The notes beneath the pieces are model-generated. The model made no database searches, was not told the origin of the DNA, and saw only the letters and a program-made list of their open reading frames with translations. The translations under genes were made by a program, and so were the position numbers. From Candidatus Methanoplasma cognatum (GTDB lineage Archaea > Thermoplasmatota > Thermoplasmata > Methanomassiliicoccales > Methanomethylophilaceae), in NCBI GenBank assembly GCA_009777615.1, contig WRLM01000004.1:1-64000 (forward strand): a stretch of 64,000 nt of DNA, read 5' to 3'. Positions 43,196 through 52,065 of the stretch are shown here, piece by piece. Each line of letters starts with the position of its first letter. Positions within the stretch are counted from its first letter, which is position 1.

Positions 43196-43486
43196 ATGGT
43201 ACAGAAAGAACAAGTGTTATCAAATGACTTCCTAGTATGTACAAAAATTTATGAATTCAACAAAAATGGCGAAGACATATGGTTTAGTAAATTAGTGAAA
43301 GCCATGAATGGAAGTCCATCCCAGTCCACGATATCCAAATGCATAGACAGGCTGTTTGACAGAGGAATGATCGACGGCGATTGGAAAAAAGTCGGAGACC
43401 GCTGGACGAGAACTTTCAGAATCACTGGTGAATTCGAGGGTTTCGTCAAAGGATTGTATGACGTGACGGAAGAATGCGAAGAGTGA
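43196..43486 (+). CDS. Winged-helix transcriptional regulator
   Basis: 96 residues. The pattern SNDFLVCTKIYEFN, IWFSKLVKAMNGSPSQSTISKCIDRLFDRGMIDGDWKK, DRWTRTFRITGE is a winged helix-turn-helix with recognition helix near STISKCIDRL and a wing at GDRWTRTF. A strong aaggagg five bases before the ATG fixes the start at 43196. It is transcribed away from the phosphoribosyltransferase-cyclase genes and flanked by a palindrome, so it probably controls the island and itself. Confidence 0.75.
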   Translation: MVQKEQVLSNDFLVCTKIYEFNKNGEDIWFSKLVKAMNGSPSQSTISKCIDRLFDRGMIDGDWKKVGDRWTRTFRITGEFEGFVKGLYDVTEECEE

Positions 43487-43562
43487 TTGAAACCCTTTCC
43501 ACTTTTTGACGATTTTTACACACTTTTGCCAACAGATCAGGCGAGAACCTACATAAGTGCAT

Positions 43563-44279
43563 TTATTCAGCGGACCAAGGATTGTCCCACTCCCACGGCC
43601 TGATTCTTTCTGTGTATAACGCCAGCCCGACGACGGCGCCCGCCGCTCCCAGCTTGCTTAACGTCCTGCAGTCGGCCTCAGCGGTTATACCACCGGAGGC
43701 TATCACTTTGTGAGGGCATTCCGATATGAACCGACCCGCCTGGTCGGCGTCGATGCCTTTCATCTGCCCTTCCACGCTTACGTTCGTGTTGAGGACGCCG
43801 CTGAGAGGCATATCTCCGATGAGGTCGAACATCTTTTCCACGGTGATGTCGGAGGAACCCTGCCATCCGTTCACCGCCAGGGAGCCGCCCTTGGTGTCCA
43901 TGCCTACCATGATCTTTCCCGGATGGTCATCCGAGATCTTTGAAAGCCAATCAGGTTCTTTGATCGCTTTTGTTCCGACTATCACTCTGTCGGCTCCCGA
44001 TGAGATGAGGTCATCCACCAGGGCTTCGGACCTGACGCCTCCGCCTATTTCCACAGGAACTCCGCACTCTTTGATTATTTTTTTGAATATGTCTATGTTG
44101 TTCCCCTTTCCGAACGCACCGTCCAGGTCCACAAGGTGAAGGTACGGCGCCCCCTTCTCGACCCAGGACATCGCCGTGCTCAGGGGGTCCGGCAGCGTTA
44201 TCTTTTGGCTGCCGATCTCCCCGCCCACGAGCTGAACCACCTTATGGTCAAGCACATCTACTGCGGGTATGACCATCAT
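43563..44279 (-). CDS. hisA: Phosphoribosylformimino-AICAR-phosphate isomerase
   Basis: 238 residues. IPAVDVLDHKVVQLVGGE, HLVDLDGAFGKG, EIGGGVRSE, GMDTKGGSLAVNGW, VIASGGITAEADC. TIM-barrel isomerase for step 4 of histidine synthesis. The catalytic Asp of the first strand is present. It is followed by the divergent winged-helix gene of the island rather than by another his gene. Confidence 0.95.
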   Translation of the reverse strand: MMVIPAVDVLDHKVVQLVGGEIGSQKITLPDPLSTAMSWVEKGAPYLHLVDLDGAFGKGNNIDIFKKIIKECGVPVEIGGGVRSEALVDDLISSGADRVIVGTKAIKEPDWLSKISDDHPGKIMVGMDTKGGSLAVNGWQGSSDITVEKMFDLIGDMPLSGVLNTNVSVEGQMKGIDADQAGRFISECPHKVIASGGITAEADCRTLSKLGAAGAVVGLALYTERIRPWEWDNPWSAE

Positions 44280-44307
44280 GCGTTATCCTCCCGTTCCAGC
44301 GCCGCGG

Positions 44308-45360
44308 TCAGCGGCGTTCCTCCAGTACGTCGGCGATTTTATCAAGTAGATCTTTATTCATTCCATCTGTCCCGACAGTGAAACGGACACAGTTCTCCAT
44401 CCTCCTCTTGCTGCCGAAATCCCTTATCAGTATGCCCTTTTCCTTCAGAGCGCTTGTAAGGACGGCATGGTCGATCGGAGATCTCGCAAGGATGAAGTTC
44501 GAATCCGACGGAAAGGGCTCAAACCCGAGCTTCGAAAGGCCGGACGCTAGCTTCGGTCTTTCCGCAAGTACCATCTCTTTGCTTTTTCTTATGAAATCCT
44601 GATCCTTGACTGCCGCGATCGCCGCCCCTTCGCTAAGGCTGTTCAGGGAATACGGGATCTTCACGGAATTCATCATATCGGATATGTCTTTGTTGGCTAT
44701 GGCATACCCTACTCTTAAAGCGGCCATGGCGTAGGCTTTAGAGAATGTTCTGACCACTATCATATTATCGAACTCGTTGACCCAGGGTATCATGGAATTG
44801 TCAGAATATTCTCCGTATGCTTCGTCGATGATGACGATGCCTTTGAACCTTGCCAGCAGGTCCTCTATATCATTCTGTCTGAAAGAATTGCCGGTGGGGT
44901 TGTTGGGGGAGGCTGCGATCACTATCTTCGCTTTCGAGGACACAATGTCATCGACATCGAGCTGAAAATCCTCCGTTAGTTCAGAGTACACCACGCTGCC
45001 GCCGTTCATCTGGGCGAAGTATTCGTACAAGGTGTATGAGGGATAGGGGACAAGGCAGTCGTCCCCCCATTCAGTGAACGTTTTGAAAGCAATGTCGAGT
45101 ATCTCGTCCGACCCGCTGCCCACGACGAAATTCTCTGTTTCCAGGTTGTAAAGGGACGCGAGGGCGCATCTGAGGTTGTCGGAGTACGTGACGGGATAAT
45201 CGTTCAGATCCGTATCCTGCTCTTTCAGGTACTTCATGGCGGCGGGGTTCGAGCCGAGGACATTTGTATTGGTGTCCAGCCTGACCTCGCCTTTGACGCT
45301 GGGACTGTAGTATTTCTTGAAACCTCTGGTAGTGCTTCTCATGATGTCCCTTGAGACCAT
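44308..45360 (-). CDS. hisC: Histidinol-phosphate aminotransferase
   Basis: About 350 residues, PLP fold type I. RLDTNTNVLGSNPAAMKYL, GSGSDEILD, AASPNNPTGN, IIDEAYGEYS, the PLP lysine in RTFSKAYAMAALRVGYA, and NFILAR. It transaminates imidazole acetol phosphate. The ATG at 45360 overlaps the hisG stop by one base (TGATG); a GTG one codon earlier is possible. Confidence 0.95.
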   Translation of the reverse strand: MVSRDIMRSTTRGFKKYYSPSVKGEVRLDTNTNVLGSNPAAMKYLKEQDTDLNDYPVTYSDNLRCALASLYNLETENFVVGSGSDEILDIAFKTFTEWGDDCLVPYPSYTLYEYFAQMNGGSVVYSELTEDFQLDVDDIVSSKAKIVIAASPNNPTGNSFRQNDIEDLLARFKGIVIIDEAYGEYSDNSMIPWVNEFDNMIVVRTFSKAYAMAALRVGYAIANKDISDMMNSVKIPYSLNSLSEGAAIAAVKDQDFIRKSKEMVLAERPKLASGLSKLGFEPFPSDSNFILARSPIDHAVLTSALKEKGILIRDFGSKRRMENCVRFTVGTDGMNKDLLDKIADVLEERR

Positions 45361-46223
45361 CACTCCACCAGCCTGTCTATGGAAACAGAAAGTATGCCCT
45401 TTGCGCCGAGCCTTTTGAGGTCGTTGACCGCTTTGTATACATCTTTGGAGTTGATCACCACGTGCACGGCGACCATCTCGTCGTTGCCCGCGATGCTGAG
45501 GATGGTCGGCCCGCCTATTCCCGGGAACATCCTCTCCACGGCCTCCAGTTTATCCTTCGGGACGTCTGCCATGAGGTACTTCCGATCCTCGGCGGCCATA
45601 ACGCTTCTTATGGAATCGACGACGTCGGCGATCTCTGAGCCTTTATTTTTGAACGAAGCCTCCGACGTGTACACGGCGGCCTGGGAATCCAGTATCTTGG
45701 CGATCTCTCCGAGACGGTTCATTTTCAGCGTCGATCCCGATGCCACAAGGTCCACGATAAGGTCTGATATCCCCAGATAAGGCATGATCTCCGCGGCGCC
45801 TGAGATCTCGATGACCTTCACATCCTTACCCATTGATTCGAAGAATTCTTTTGTGAGCTTTGGGAACGACGTCGCGACCTTCATGCCGTTGGGAACGTCG
45901 TCCATGCTCCTGATGCCGGAGGATTCCGGGGCTGCGACGGAAAGGCGGCAGAACCCGAACTCCAGGTCCATGAGTTTCCTGAGCCAGAATCCAGATTCCG
46001 CAACGATGTCCTCTCCCGTTATCCCCAGGTCTATGGCTCCAGATGCGATGAACGCCGGTATGTCCTGTGCGCGGACGAACATGATCTCCATATCCTGTTC
46101 CTTCGCCTTCACATAAAGCTTCCGCCCCCAGTCCTCTCCCAGGTCTATGCCTGATTTCAGCAGTAGTTCCACAGCCCGTTCATTGAGCCTTCCTTTGTTG
46201 GGGACCGCCATTTTTATTGCCAT
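45360..46223 (-). CDS. hisG: ATP phosphoribosyltransferase, long form
   Basis: 287 residues. MAIKMAVPNKGRL, DLGITGEDIVAESG, GISDLIVDLVASGSTLKMN, and a C-terminal ACT-like regulatory domain (about 215-287; IGGPTILSI, VAVHVVINSKDVYKAVNDLK). The long form is feedback-inhibited by histidine and needs no HisZ. First committed step of the pathway. It lies 53 bases after asd. Confidence 0.95.
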   Translation of the reverse strand: MAIKMAVPNKGRLNERAVELLLKSGIDLGEDWGRKLYVKAKEQDMEIMFVRAQDIPAFIASGAIDLGITGEDIVAESGFWLRKLMDLEFGFCRLSVAAPESSGIRSMDDVPNGMKVATSFPKLTKEFFESMGKDVKVIEISGAAEIMPYLGISDLIVDLVASGSTLKMNRLGEIAKILDSQAAVYTSEASFKNKGSEIADVVDSIRSVMAAEDRKYLMADVPKDKLEAVERMFPGIGGPTILSIAGNDEMVAVHVVINSKDVYKAVNDLKRLGAKGILSVSIDRLVE

Positions 46224-46276
46224 GGGTTGACCTCATCTATTCCAATGTAAAAGTAGTAGATAAGGTTTACACGCCG

Positions 46277-47338
46277 TCACAGCAGCCCTTTGGCTTTGAA
46301 CAGCTCGGCGTTGAGCATTGACCCGCCCGCGCCGCCTCTCAGGGTGTTGTGGGAAAGCGCGAACATCTTGTAATAACCGTTGCTTTCCCTGATCCTTCCG
46401 ACGGTGGACGCCATTCCCTTCGCCCTGTCCGGGCTTCCGGCAAGAGCGTCGTAGGCGGGCTGCGGCCGGTCCTTCTCTTTCCTGACGATGACCGGGACCT
46501 CCGGCGCGGAAGGCAGCTTCAGCGATTGAGGTTCCCCCCGGAACTTGGAAAGGGCCGCAGCTATCTCATCCAATGAAGGAGATGAATCCAGTTTGATGGC
46601 CAGCGCCTCCAGGTGGCCGTCTACCACCGGCACTCTGGCACAGTTGGCGATTACCTTGAAACCCGCGGGCTTGAAACCGTCTCCGGAGTAACCGCCGAGG
46701 ATCTTAGCGAGCTCCGCCTCCATCTTTTCCTCTTCTTTGTCTATGAATGGTACAACGTTCCCGACGGCGTCCAGCGACGGGACCCCTGGGTATCCGGCAC
46801 CGGAAAGGGCCTGGTAAGTGGAAACGAACACTTCGCGGAGTCCGAACGCCTTATTGAGAGCGTGAAGGGGGGTCGCGATACCGGTCGAAGTGCAGTTAGC
46901 GTTGGTCACGATGTAGCCCCCGCTGCCGTAAGTGTCCTGCCGTTCTATCGATGCGGCATGGTCCGGGTTGATCTCGGGTATCATTATCGGAACGTGCCTG
47001 TCCATACGGTGCGATCCAGCGTTGGTGAAGACAGCCACTCCCTTCTCTGCCAGCTCGGACTCGGCGGGCCCCGCGAGATCGGACGGTATCCCGGAGAATG
47101 CGATCCTCGCGTTCTTCGATATGCCGCCGATATCCATGGTCCTGATCTTCATTTCCGCAGTCTCTTCCGAGAACTTGTGATCCCTGACCTTGATGACGTC
47201 GCCGAACCTTTTTCCCTCCGACCTTTCGGATGCGTAGAGCCCCTCTATCTCAAAATACGGGTGGCCCTCAAGCATCTGTACGAATCTCTGGCCTATGGGG
47301 CCGGTAGCTCCTAGAACGGCGACATTGATCTTATTCAT
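46277..47338 (-). CDS. asd: Aspartate-semialdehyde dehydrogenase
   Basis: 353 residues. NADP loop VAVLGATGPIGQRF, the active-site Cys in TNANCTSTGIATPLHAL, and the acceptor segment TYQALSGAGYPGV. The archaeal/fungal type. It reduces aspartyl phosphate toward homoserine and lysine. It lies ahead of hisG on the same strand and has aaaaggaag ahead of its ATG. Confidence 0.95.
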   Translation of the reverse strand: MNKINVAVLGATGPIGQRFVQMLEGHPYFEIEGLYASERSEGKRFGDVIKVRDHKFSEETAEMKIRTMDIGGISKNARIAFSGIPSDLAGPAESELAEKGVAVFTNAGSHRMDRHVPIMIPEINPDHAASIERQDTYGSGGYIVTNANCTSTGIATPLHALNKAFGLREVFVSTYQALSGAGYPGVPSLDAVGNVVPFIDKEEEKMEAELAKILGGYSGDGFKPAGFKVIANCARVPVVDGHLEALAIKLDSSPSLDEIAAALSKFRGEPQSLKLPSAPEVPVIVRKEKDRPQPAYDALAGSPDRAKGMASTVGRIRESNGYYKMFALSHNTLRGGAGGSMLNAELFKAKGLL

Positions 47339-47532
47339 GCGAATTCTTCCTTTTTAAGTGAAGTGGTCAGGTGCCGCATGGTTATTATGTTTTCGGAGGG
47401 TCGGCCGCGATGAGGGACGCCCGCTTAAAGTAACATCAGCGCATTGGGTCTATGGGGTTTGTGAGGAAACGGATTGCGCAGGCCGCTTTCTTATCCGTAT
47501 CCTCCACAGTATGCAAAAGGATAGAACGATGC

Positions 47533-47542
47533 ATATTTTTAT
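47533..47542 (+). promoter_or_regulatory. TATA box of the ACT-domain regulator
   Basis: atatttttat, centred about 27 bases before the ATG at 47565, consistent with a leaderless transcript. Confidence 0.5.
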
Positions 47543-47564
47543 CCTTGGTTGCACATTACTAAGC

Positions 47565-48062
47565 ATGAACCGCGTGAAGGAGGAATTCAGCAAATCGCCG
47601 TCACAGGAGAAGGTCGCGATGCTTCTCCTCAGGCACGGGATCAGGATCGAGAAGGGCATAGCGTACTGCGGCGGCATAGAGCAGTCCGATGCGGCGATAG
47701 CGAGGGCCGCCGGCGTAGACAGGAGGGTGGTGAGGTCCACTCTCGACAAGATATCCGAGAACCCCGAACTGGACAGACTGTTCTCGAAGCTCAGATCGAT
47801 GCTGCTTCTTGCGGACGTTGCGCCGGAGATAGGATGCACAACGCTGGAGATAATCCCCACCGATGCAACGATACCGGGGATAGTCTCGGCGGTGACCGAG
47901 GTCATATACAAAGGCGGCCTCTCCGTCAGGCAGGCGGTGGTGGACGATCCGGGGATAAGGGCCGACTCCCATCTCATAGTGGTGGTGGACGGACAGCTAC
48001 CCCCGAGGCTGCTGCCTGCTATAAAACAGTGCAGGGGAGTATCAAGCGTGATCCTCAGATAA
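47565..48062 (+). CDS. Predicted regulator with helix-turn-helix and ACT domains
   Basis: 165 residues. The N-terminal half (SPSQEKVAMLLLRHGIRIEKG, SDAAIARAAGVDRRVVRSTLDKI) is a helix-turn-helix. The C-terminal half (TTLEIIPTDATIPGIVSAVTEVIYKGGLSVRQAV, then LIVVVDGQLPPRLL) is ACT-like, as in archaeal predicted regulators of amino acid metabolism (COG2150-like). It is divergent from asd and the his genes, so an amino-acid-responsive control of that cluster is plausible. The ATG at 47565 fits both homology and the TATA spacing. Confidence 0.7.
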   Translation: MNRVKEEFSKSPSQEKVAMLLLRHGIRIEKGIAYCGGIEQSDAAIARAAGVDRRVVRSTLDKISENPELDRLFSKLRSMLLLADVAPEIGCTTLEIIPTDATIPGIVSAVTEVIYKGGLSVRQAVVDDPGIRADSHLIVVVDGQLPPRLLPAIKQCRGVSSVILR

Positions 48063-48310
48063 GTGCGGTAACATGATGTTCGCGGCGCAGAGGAGAAATG
48101 GGAACCAAGTCTTTAACAGGGTTCTTTAATATAATCCCACATATACGCGCGCAGGTGCCTTTTTGGCTTAATATTAAATATCTCCACTTGCTACCTACTC
48201 TGTTCATAGGGTGCTATAAGGCACTTGTGGACAAGCCTTTCGCAGCCTGCGAAGAACGTGCCCGTACGTCGTACGGACGATACAGCCGGGGCGGAAACCG
48301 AAGGTAAGGG
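48063..48310 (+). other. Likely long structured leader of the surface-protein operon
   Basis: ttaatattaaatat near 48167-48180 is a probable TATA region. The expected leader after it contains several hairpins: GTGC-tataag-GCAC, CTTGT-gg-ACAAG, TCGCA-gcc-TGCGA and CCGTACG-t-CGTACGG, followed by a purine-rich aaggtaaggg. No protein gene is seen before 48311. Confidence 0.4.
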
Positions 48311-48460
48311 ATGGAAAAAAAGACAGAGGGAGACGGGAAAGCAGAGACGCTGTCCCATCAAACGAAGTTGGAATCCCTTATGAGGTCTGCCTGTCTGCTG
48401 TTTGTTCTGCGGTCGCAGAAAGGCAGGAACAACATACTCAAAGAGGATGATTCCAAATGA
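48311..48460 (+). CDS. Possible 49-residue leader protein coupled to the large surface protein
   Basis: A frame from ATG at 48311 (MEKKTEGDGKAETLSHQ...) whose TGA overlaps the next ATG (ATGA). aaggtaaggg precedes it. It has a hydrophobic core (SACLLFVL) between charged ends, and its last codons contain the gaggatgat that serves as ribosome binding site for the surface gene. It could be a translated leader or a chance frame. Confidence 0.3.
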   Translation: MEKKTEGDGKAETLSHQTKLESLMRSACLLFVLRSQKGRNNILKEDDSK

Positions 48461-51400
48461 ATAAAGAAAAGAAAAAAAACAGTAAAGCGTTCCTCGCACT
48501 GTTTGTTGTCGCAGCTCTCGCAGCGGTATCTTTTGCAGGTATCGCGCTGAGCGATGATTCTGACGCCGCTACCATTCTTAATCCGATGGGCAACGGCGTT
48601 AACAGCACAACGATCATCGAGGATGGTAGCGATCTGAATGCCAGATTCTACCTGAACCTCGGCAGCAGCCAGGCATGGGGCGTACAATATGTAACGATTA
48701 AAGAAGGAATAACGGTTTCCGGAACGATAGCCATCGGCACTGCCGATGATGTCTACGGGAACAACTTCGTAGAGTACGCATCAGTGAAGCTCGAAGCAGT
48801 ATCGGACGCAGTGTTCACGCTGATAATGGCGCCAGAACCGGTCTACGGCTTTAATGGAGTGATTCTGGTCGGAGACGAGGCAAAGGTCGACAGCTCAGCC
48901 GCAACCCCTGATGAAAAGATCACCGGCTATAAACCCGTAAAAGGGTCTATAGAAGTGACAAAAGGTTGGTTGATGGGTGGCGCAATGAGGCCCGGGGCAC
49001 TGACAGAGGCACAGTGGAGCGGTGTTTTGAGCACTGGCCTGCTTAACACTGGCTTCTTCCAGAACTTCGATGCCATGTATGCCGCTGCACTGGATGGGCA
49101 GGTTGCGCCGTTCACCGGAACCTTCAAAGCCGGCACAGCCCAGGTCTCGACCGCATACACTATCGGTCTGGCAGTTGGGTACGCTGACGGAAGGGCAACG
49201 GTGTTCAATCAGGTAGTTGTCGATGAAAGGCACCTCCCATGGATCGAGGATCCCAACGTCCCTCTCTCATACATATGTGAGATTGAAGCATCGGACAGGA
49301 TGGTCACATTTGAGTCCGGTGAGTTCAGCGTCGATTTCCCCGAGAATGTCTCAGGACAGGCTGGTTACACTCACGCCAACTTCGGTGTTGTAAATGTCAA
49401 CATGGTAGTTGAGGAAGGTGCGACTGTCTTGGTCGGAGACAACATGCCGAGGCTTGCAGAGATCGTCATCGAAGTGCCTTTGACATCGGGTGCATTGACG
49501 ACTGATACGTTGTACCTTATCCCTGATAAAGGAGAGGCCATCGAGTCGGACGTCCCCGGAGTCGTTAACGGTACGGTCATGGAGTATACCTTCCAAGGCG
49601 TACTGCTGAATCAGCAGTATAAACTGGCTGGTATCCTGGGCGGCGCGGCCGGCGATGCATTCATCGCAACGTTCTCCGCAGATGGGGCAGGCGTGAACTA
49701 TGCAGTGGCCGTTGGCGGAAATGAGGTTGCTGGAGGCGCAGACACGGTTACGGCTCCTCTTATCTACAATGGTACAGAGATAGAGTTTGACTATAGTGAC
49801 TACAACAACTGCATATACGCCGCAAGCACAAGTTCAGGTGAGCTCAGCATCGATATGAGCGGCAGCGCCGTTGGAAAAATAAAGGTTCCTGAGGGCGAAT
49901 ATGTGGTTCTTATCTTGGTTGACAGTTCTTATGATTATGTCCTATTCATTGGCAGTATGCCTAGTGGCATATATGTGACTCCGTTCACGTTGACCAACGA
50001 TGCCGCTAGCGCAGCAGCCTCGACCGGGGCTTTCGAAGAGACTAAGATAACTCTCGAGAACATGAACAACACATTCTATGTGGCCACCGGATACGGTGAG
50101 ACAGAAGATTTTACTCTCACAGTATATGGTGACATCATTTGCATATATACAAACGCCACTGTACGTGGGTTGTTCGATAACCGCACCGGCACATACGGAG
50201 CATCGACGGGTGTATACACCATCGACTTCGAAGACGCTGGAATGCTTACATATGGAACCACTCCCGCTGCAAGCCCGACCCTGGTTAACCACCCCCTGAG
50301 ACTCGTGGATGGTCTCAACGCCGCGATCTACTTTGAGAACGTAGGCACCAAACCCGACAGCACAACATTCTACTACACATCAATACAAAATGCACTACTG
50401 AACAGCAACAACATAGCGATAAAGGGAAAAGTCATCATTAGAGAGGACACCACCCTTGTAGGACCCAACCCGGATGCTAACACAAACATCCTGATCCTGG
50501 CTCCGGACGGATGGCTCCAGATCGGAGAGAAGGTATATGATTCAGGCGGCAAGCTCATAGATGAGTACTCGCCCAAAGTATCAATACCGGCTAAGACGAT
50601 CGTACAGAGACAGAACGCCACTGTAAAATACTTGGTTGAGAGCGGACAGGCGATCTATGACGTGAAGCCCACGAATGTTCTCCAGATACCCGAATCAGAC
50701 GTATTGCTCGAAGGCGACAAATTCATCTACACAGATCTTTGGACAGCACTTGACATATCTGTCTCCGGACAGAAGATCGTACTGCGTAAGCCTGCTGCGT
50801 TGGACAAAGACGCAACCCTGAAACAGGGCGTGACAATGGAAGACGGCGACACAGCTGGCCTGACTGTCAATGTAGGCATTACCTTCACGGTGAATGGAAC
50901 ACTTACAATCTCCAAAGCTCCTGCGGTGATCAACGGTACGTTGAGAATCGTCGGCGAAGCTGTGTTCACGAATGCTGCAGGAACGTTAATCGGTCCGGAA
51001 GGCGTCATTGATGTAACGACGACCGGAGTACTCACCATCGGCGAAAGTGGTAAGATTACCAGCATGGCCGACGGATTGCCACCCGCAAACACAGGTGTGA
51101 TCAACGTTGCAGGAAAACTCATCGTCGGCAGTGGATCCAATGCCTCTGCAGGCGAAGTGTCTGTGAGCGGTGAGGTCACACTTGATGGTACCCTTACGGC
51201 CACCACTAAGCTGGTGATCGGCGCGGTGCCGACCCTGTCTCCGATGAACGCGGACTACACGAACACAGCAGTGATCAACGATGCCATCACCCTTGGCACG
51301 TCTGCATACGCTTGCGTATATGGAACCTACAACATAACTGGGAAGCTGAGTGTAACTGGAACTCTTGTCAAGACAGAGTACATAGTAGAGGACATGCTCT

Positions 51401-51933
51401 ATGCGACGCTCTACGGGCACACGGCATCCCCTGCGAACCTCGTGATGATCGATGACGATCTGCTGGACATAATCTTCCTGAACTGGTGGGAGAACCGCGA
51501 GTTCAGGGCAGGAGACTGGAATGTTCTGACGGGCAGTGCTACAGCTATCGGCGGTTTCGCTAAGGTCTATGCTGAGTACAAGTGGCGCACATACGAAGTG
51601 ACCTTCTCCTTCCAGAGAGGCATGGAGTGGGTCGTTAACGGCGTTAACATCGGCAGCAGCGGCAAAGATACGTACAACTACGGTACGAAACTGACCGTCA
51701 CAGCCGACGTCGTCCCCGGATATGAGGGAACTCCCGTACTGAGAGTGGATGGTGCTTCGTTCACCAACCCCTATACAGTAACGAAGAACGCCACGTTCAC
51801 GGCGGCCGGTGTAGCGCAGGAAAAATCAGTAGTGGATAACAGTTTGACTCTGATTGAGATACTCTTGATCATCATAGTCATAATCATAGCCGTCATAGCG
51901 ATAATCGTCGCGGTGAGACTACTGAGGTCTTGA
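48457..51933 (+). CDS. Large membrane-anchored surface protein
   Basis: 1158 residues. Signal peptide (about 10-32, ending GIALSDDSDAA), a long beta-rich exterior with few Cys, several repeated beta-helical units around residues 780-960 (patterns such as VNGTLTISKAPAVINGTLRI and GKLIVGSGS), a W-x-V-N-G module near the end (MEWVVNGVNIG), and a C-terminal membrane helix of about 25 Ile/Val-rich residues closing with RLLRS. This is the layout of adhesin-like proteins of host-associated methanogens. The protein at 62441-63727 shares the C-terminal half. Expected location: cell surface, anchored by its tail. Ligand unknown. Confidence 0.8.
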   Translation: MNKEKKKNSKAFLALFVVAALAAVSFAGIALSDDSDAATILNPMGNGVNSTTIIEDGSDLNARFYLNLGSSQAWGVQYVTIKEGITVSGTIAIGTADDVYGNNFVEYASVKLEAVSDAVFTLIMAPEPVYGFNGVILVGDEAKVDSSAATPDEKITGYKPVKGSIEVTKGWLMGGAMRPGALTEAQWSGVLSTGLLNTGFFQNFDAMYAAALDGQVAPFTGTFKAGTAQVSTAYTIGLAVGYADGRATVFNQVVVDERHLPWIEDPNVPLSYICEIEASDRMVTFESGEFSVDFPENVSGQAGYTHANFGVVNVNMVVEEGATVLVGDNMPRLAEIVIEVPLTSGALTTDTLYLIPDKGEAIESDVPGVVNGTVMEYTFQGVLLNQQYKLAGILGGAAGDAFIATFSADGAGVNYAVAVGGNEVAGGADTVTAPLIYNGTEIEFDYSDYNNCIYAASTSSGELSIDMSGSAVGKIKVPEGEYVVLILVDSSYDYVLFIGSMPSGIYVTPFTLTNDAASAAASTGAFEETKITLENMNNTFYVATGYGETEDFTLTVYGDIICIYTNATVRGLFDNRTGTYGASTGVYTIDFEDAGMLTYGTTPAASPTLVNHPLRLVDGLNAAIYFENVGTKPDSTTFYYTSIQNALLNSNNIAIKGKVIIREDTTLVGPNPDANTNILILAPDGWLQIGEKVYDSGGKLIDEYSPKVSIPAKTIVQRQNATVKYLVESGQAIYDVKPTNVLQIPESDVLLEGDKFIYTDLWTALDISVSGQKIVLRKPAALDKDATLKQGVTMEDGDTAGLTVNVGITFTVNGTLTISKAPAVINGTLRIVGEAVFTNAAGTLIGPEGVIDVTTTGVLTIGESGKITSMADGLPPANTGVINVAGKLIVGSGSNASAGEVSVSGEVTLDGTLTATTKLVIGAVPTLSPMNADYTNTAVINDAITLGTSAYACVYGTYNITGKLSVTGTLVKTEYIVEDMLYATLYGHTASPANLVMIDDDLLDIIFLNWWENREFRAGDWNVLTGSATAIGGFAKVYAEYKWRTYEVTFSFQRGMEWVVNGVNIGSSGKDTYNYGTKLTVTADVVPGYEGTPVLRVDGASFTNPYTVTKNATFTAAGVAQEKSVVDNSLTLIEILLIIIVIIIAVIAIIVAVRLLRS

Positions 51934-51982
51934 TCTGGTAAGAAGATAAAAGGAATCATCCTTAACAGAAAAAAATAAAACA

Positions 51983-52010
51983 GGGGAGCGATCCCCGCCT
52001 TAACCTTTTT
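51983..52010 (+). terminator. GNRA-capped hairpin with T run after the surface gene
   Basis: GGGGA-GCGA-TCCCC (51983-51996) followed by a T-rich run (52005-52010), about 50 bases after the stop codon. Confidence 0.65.
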
Positions 52011-52065
52011 TAATCATTTATCGTTCTATGAACATTATAAAATAACTTGATCCCATGCAGAAAGC

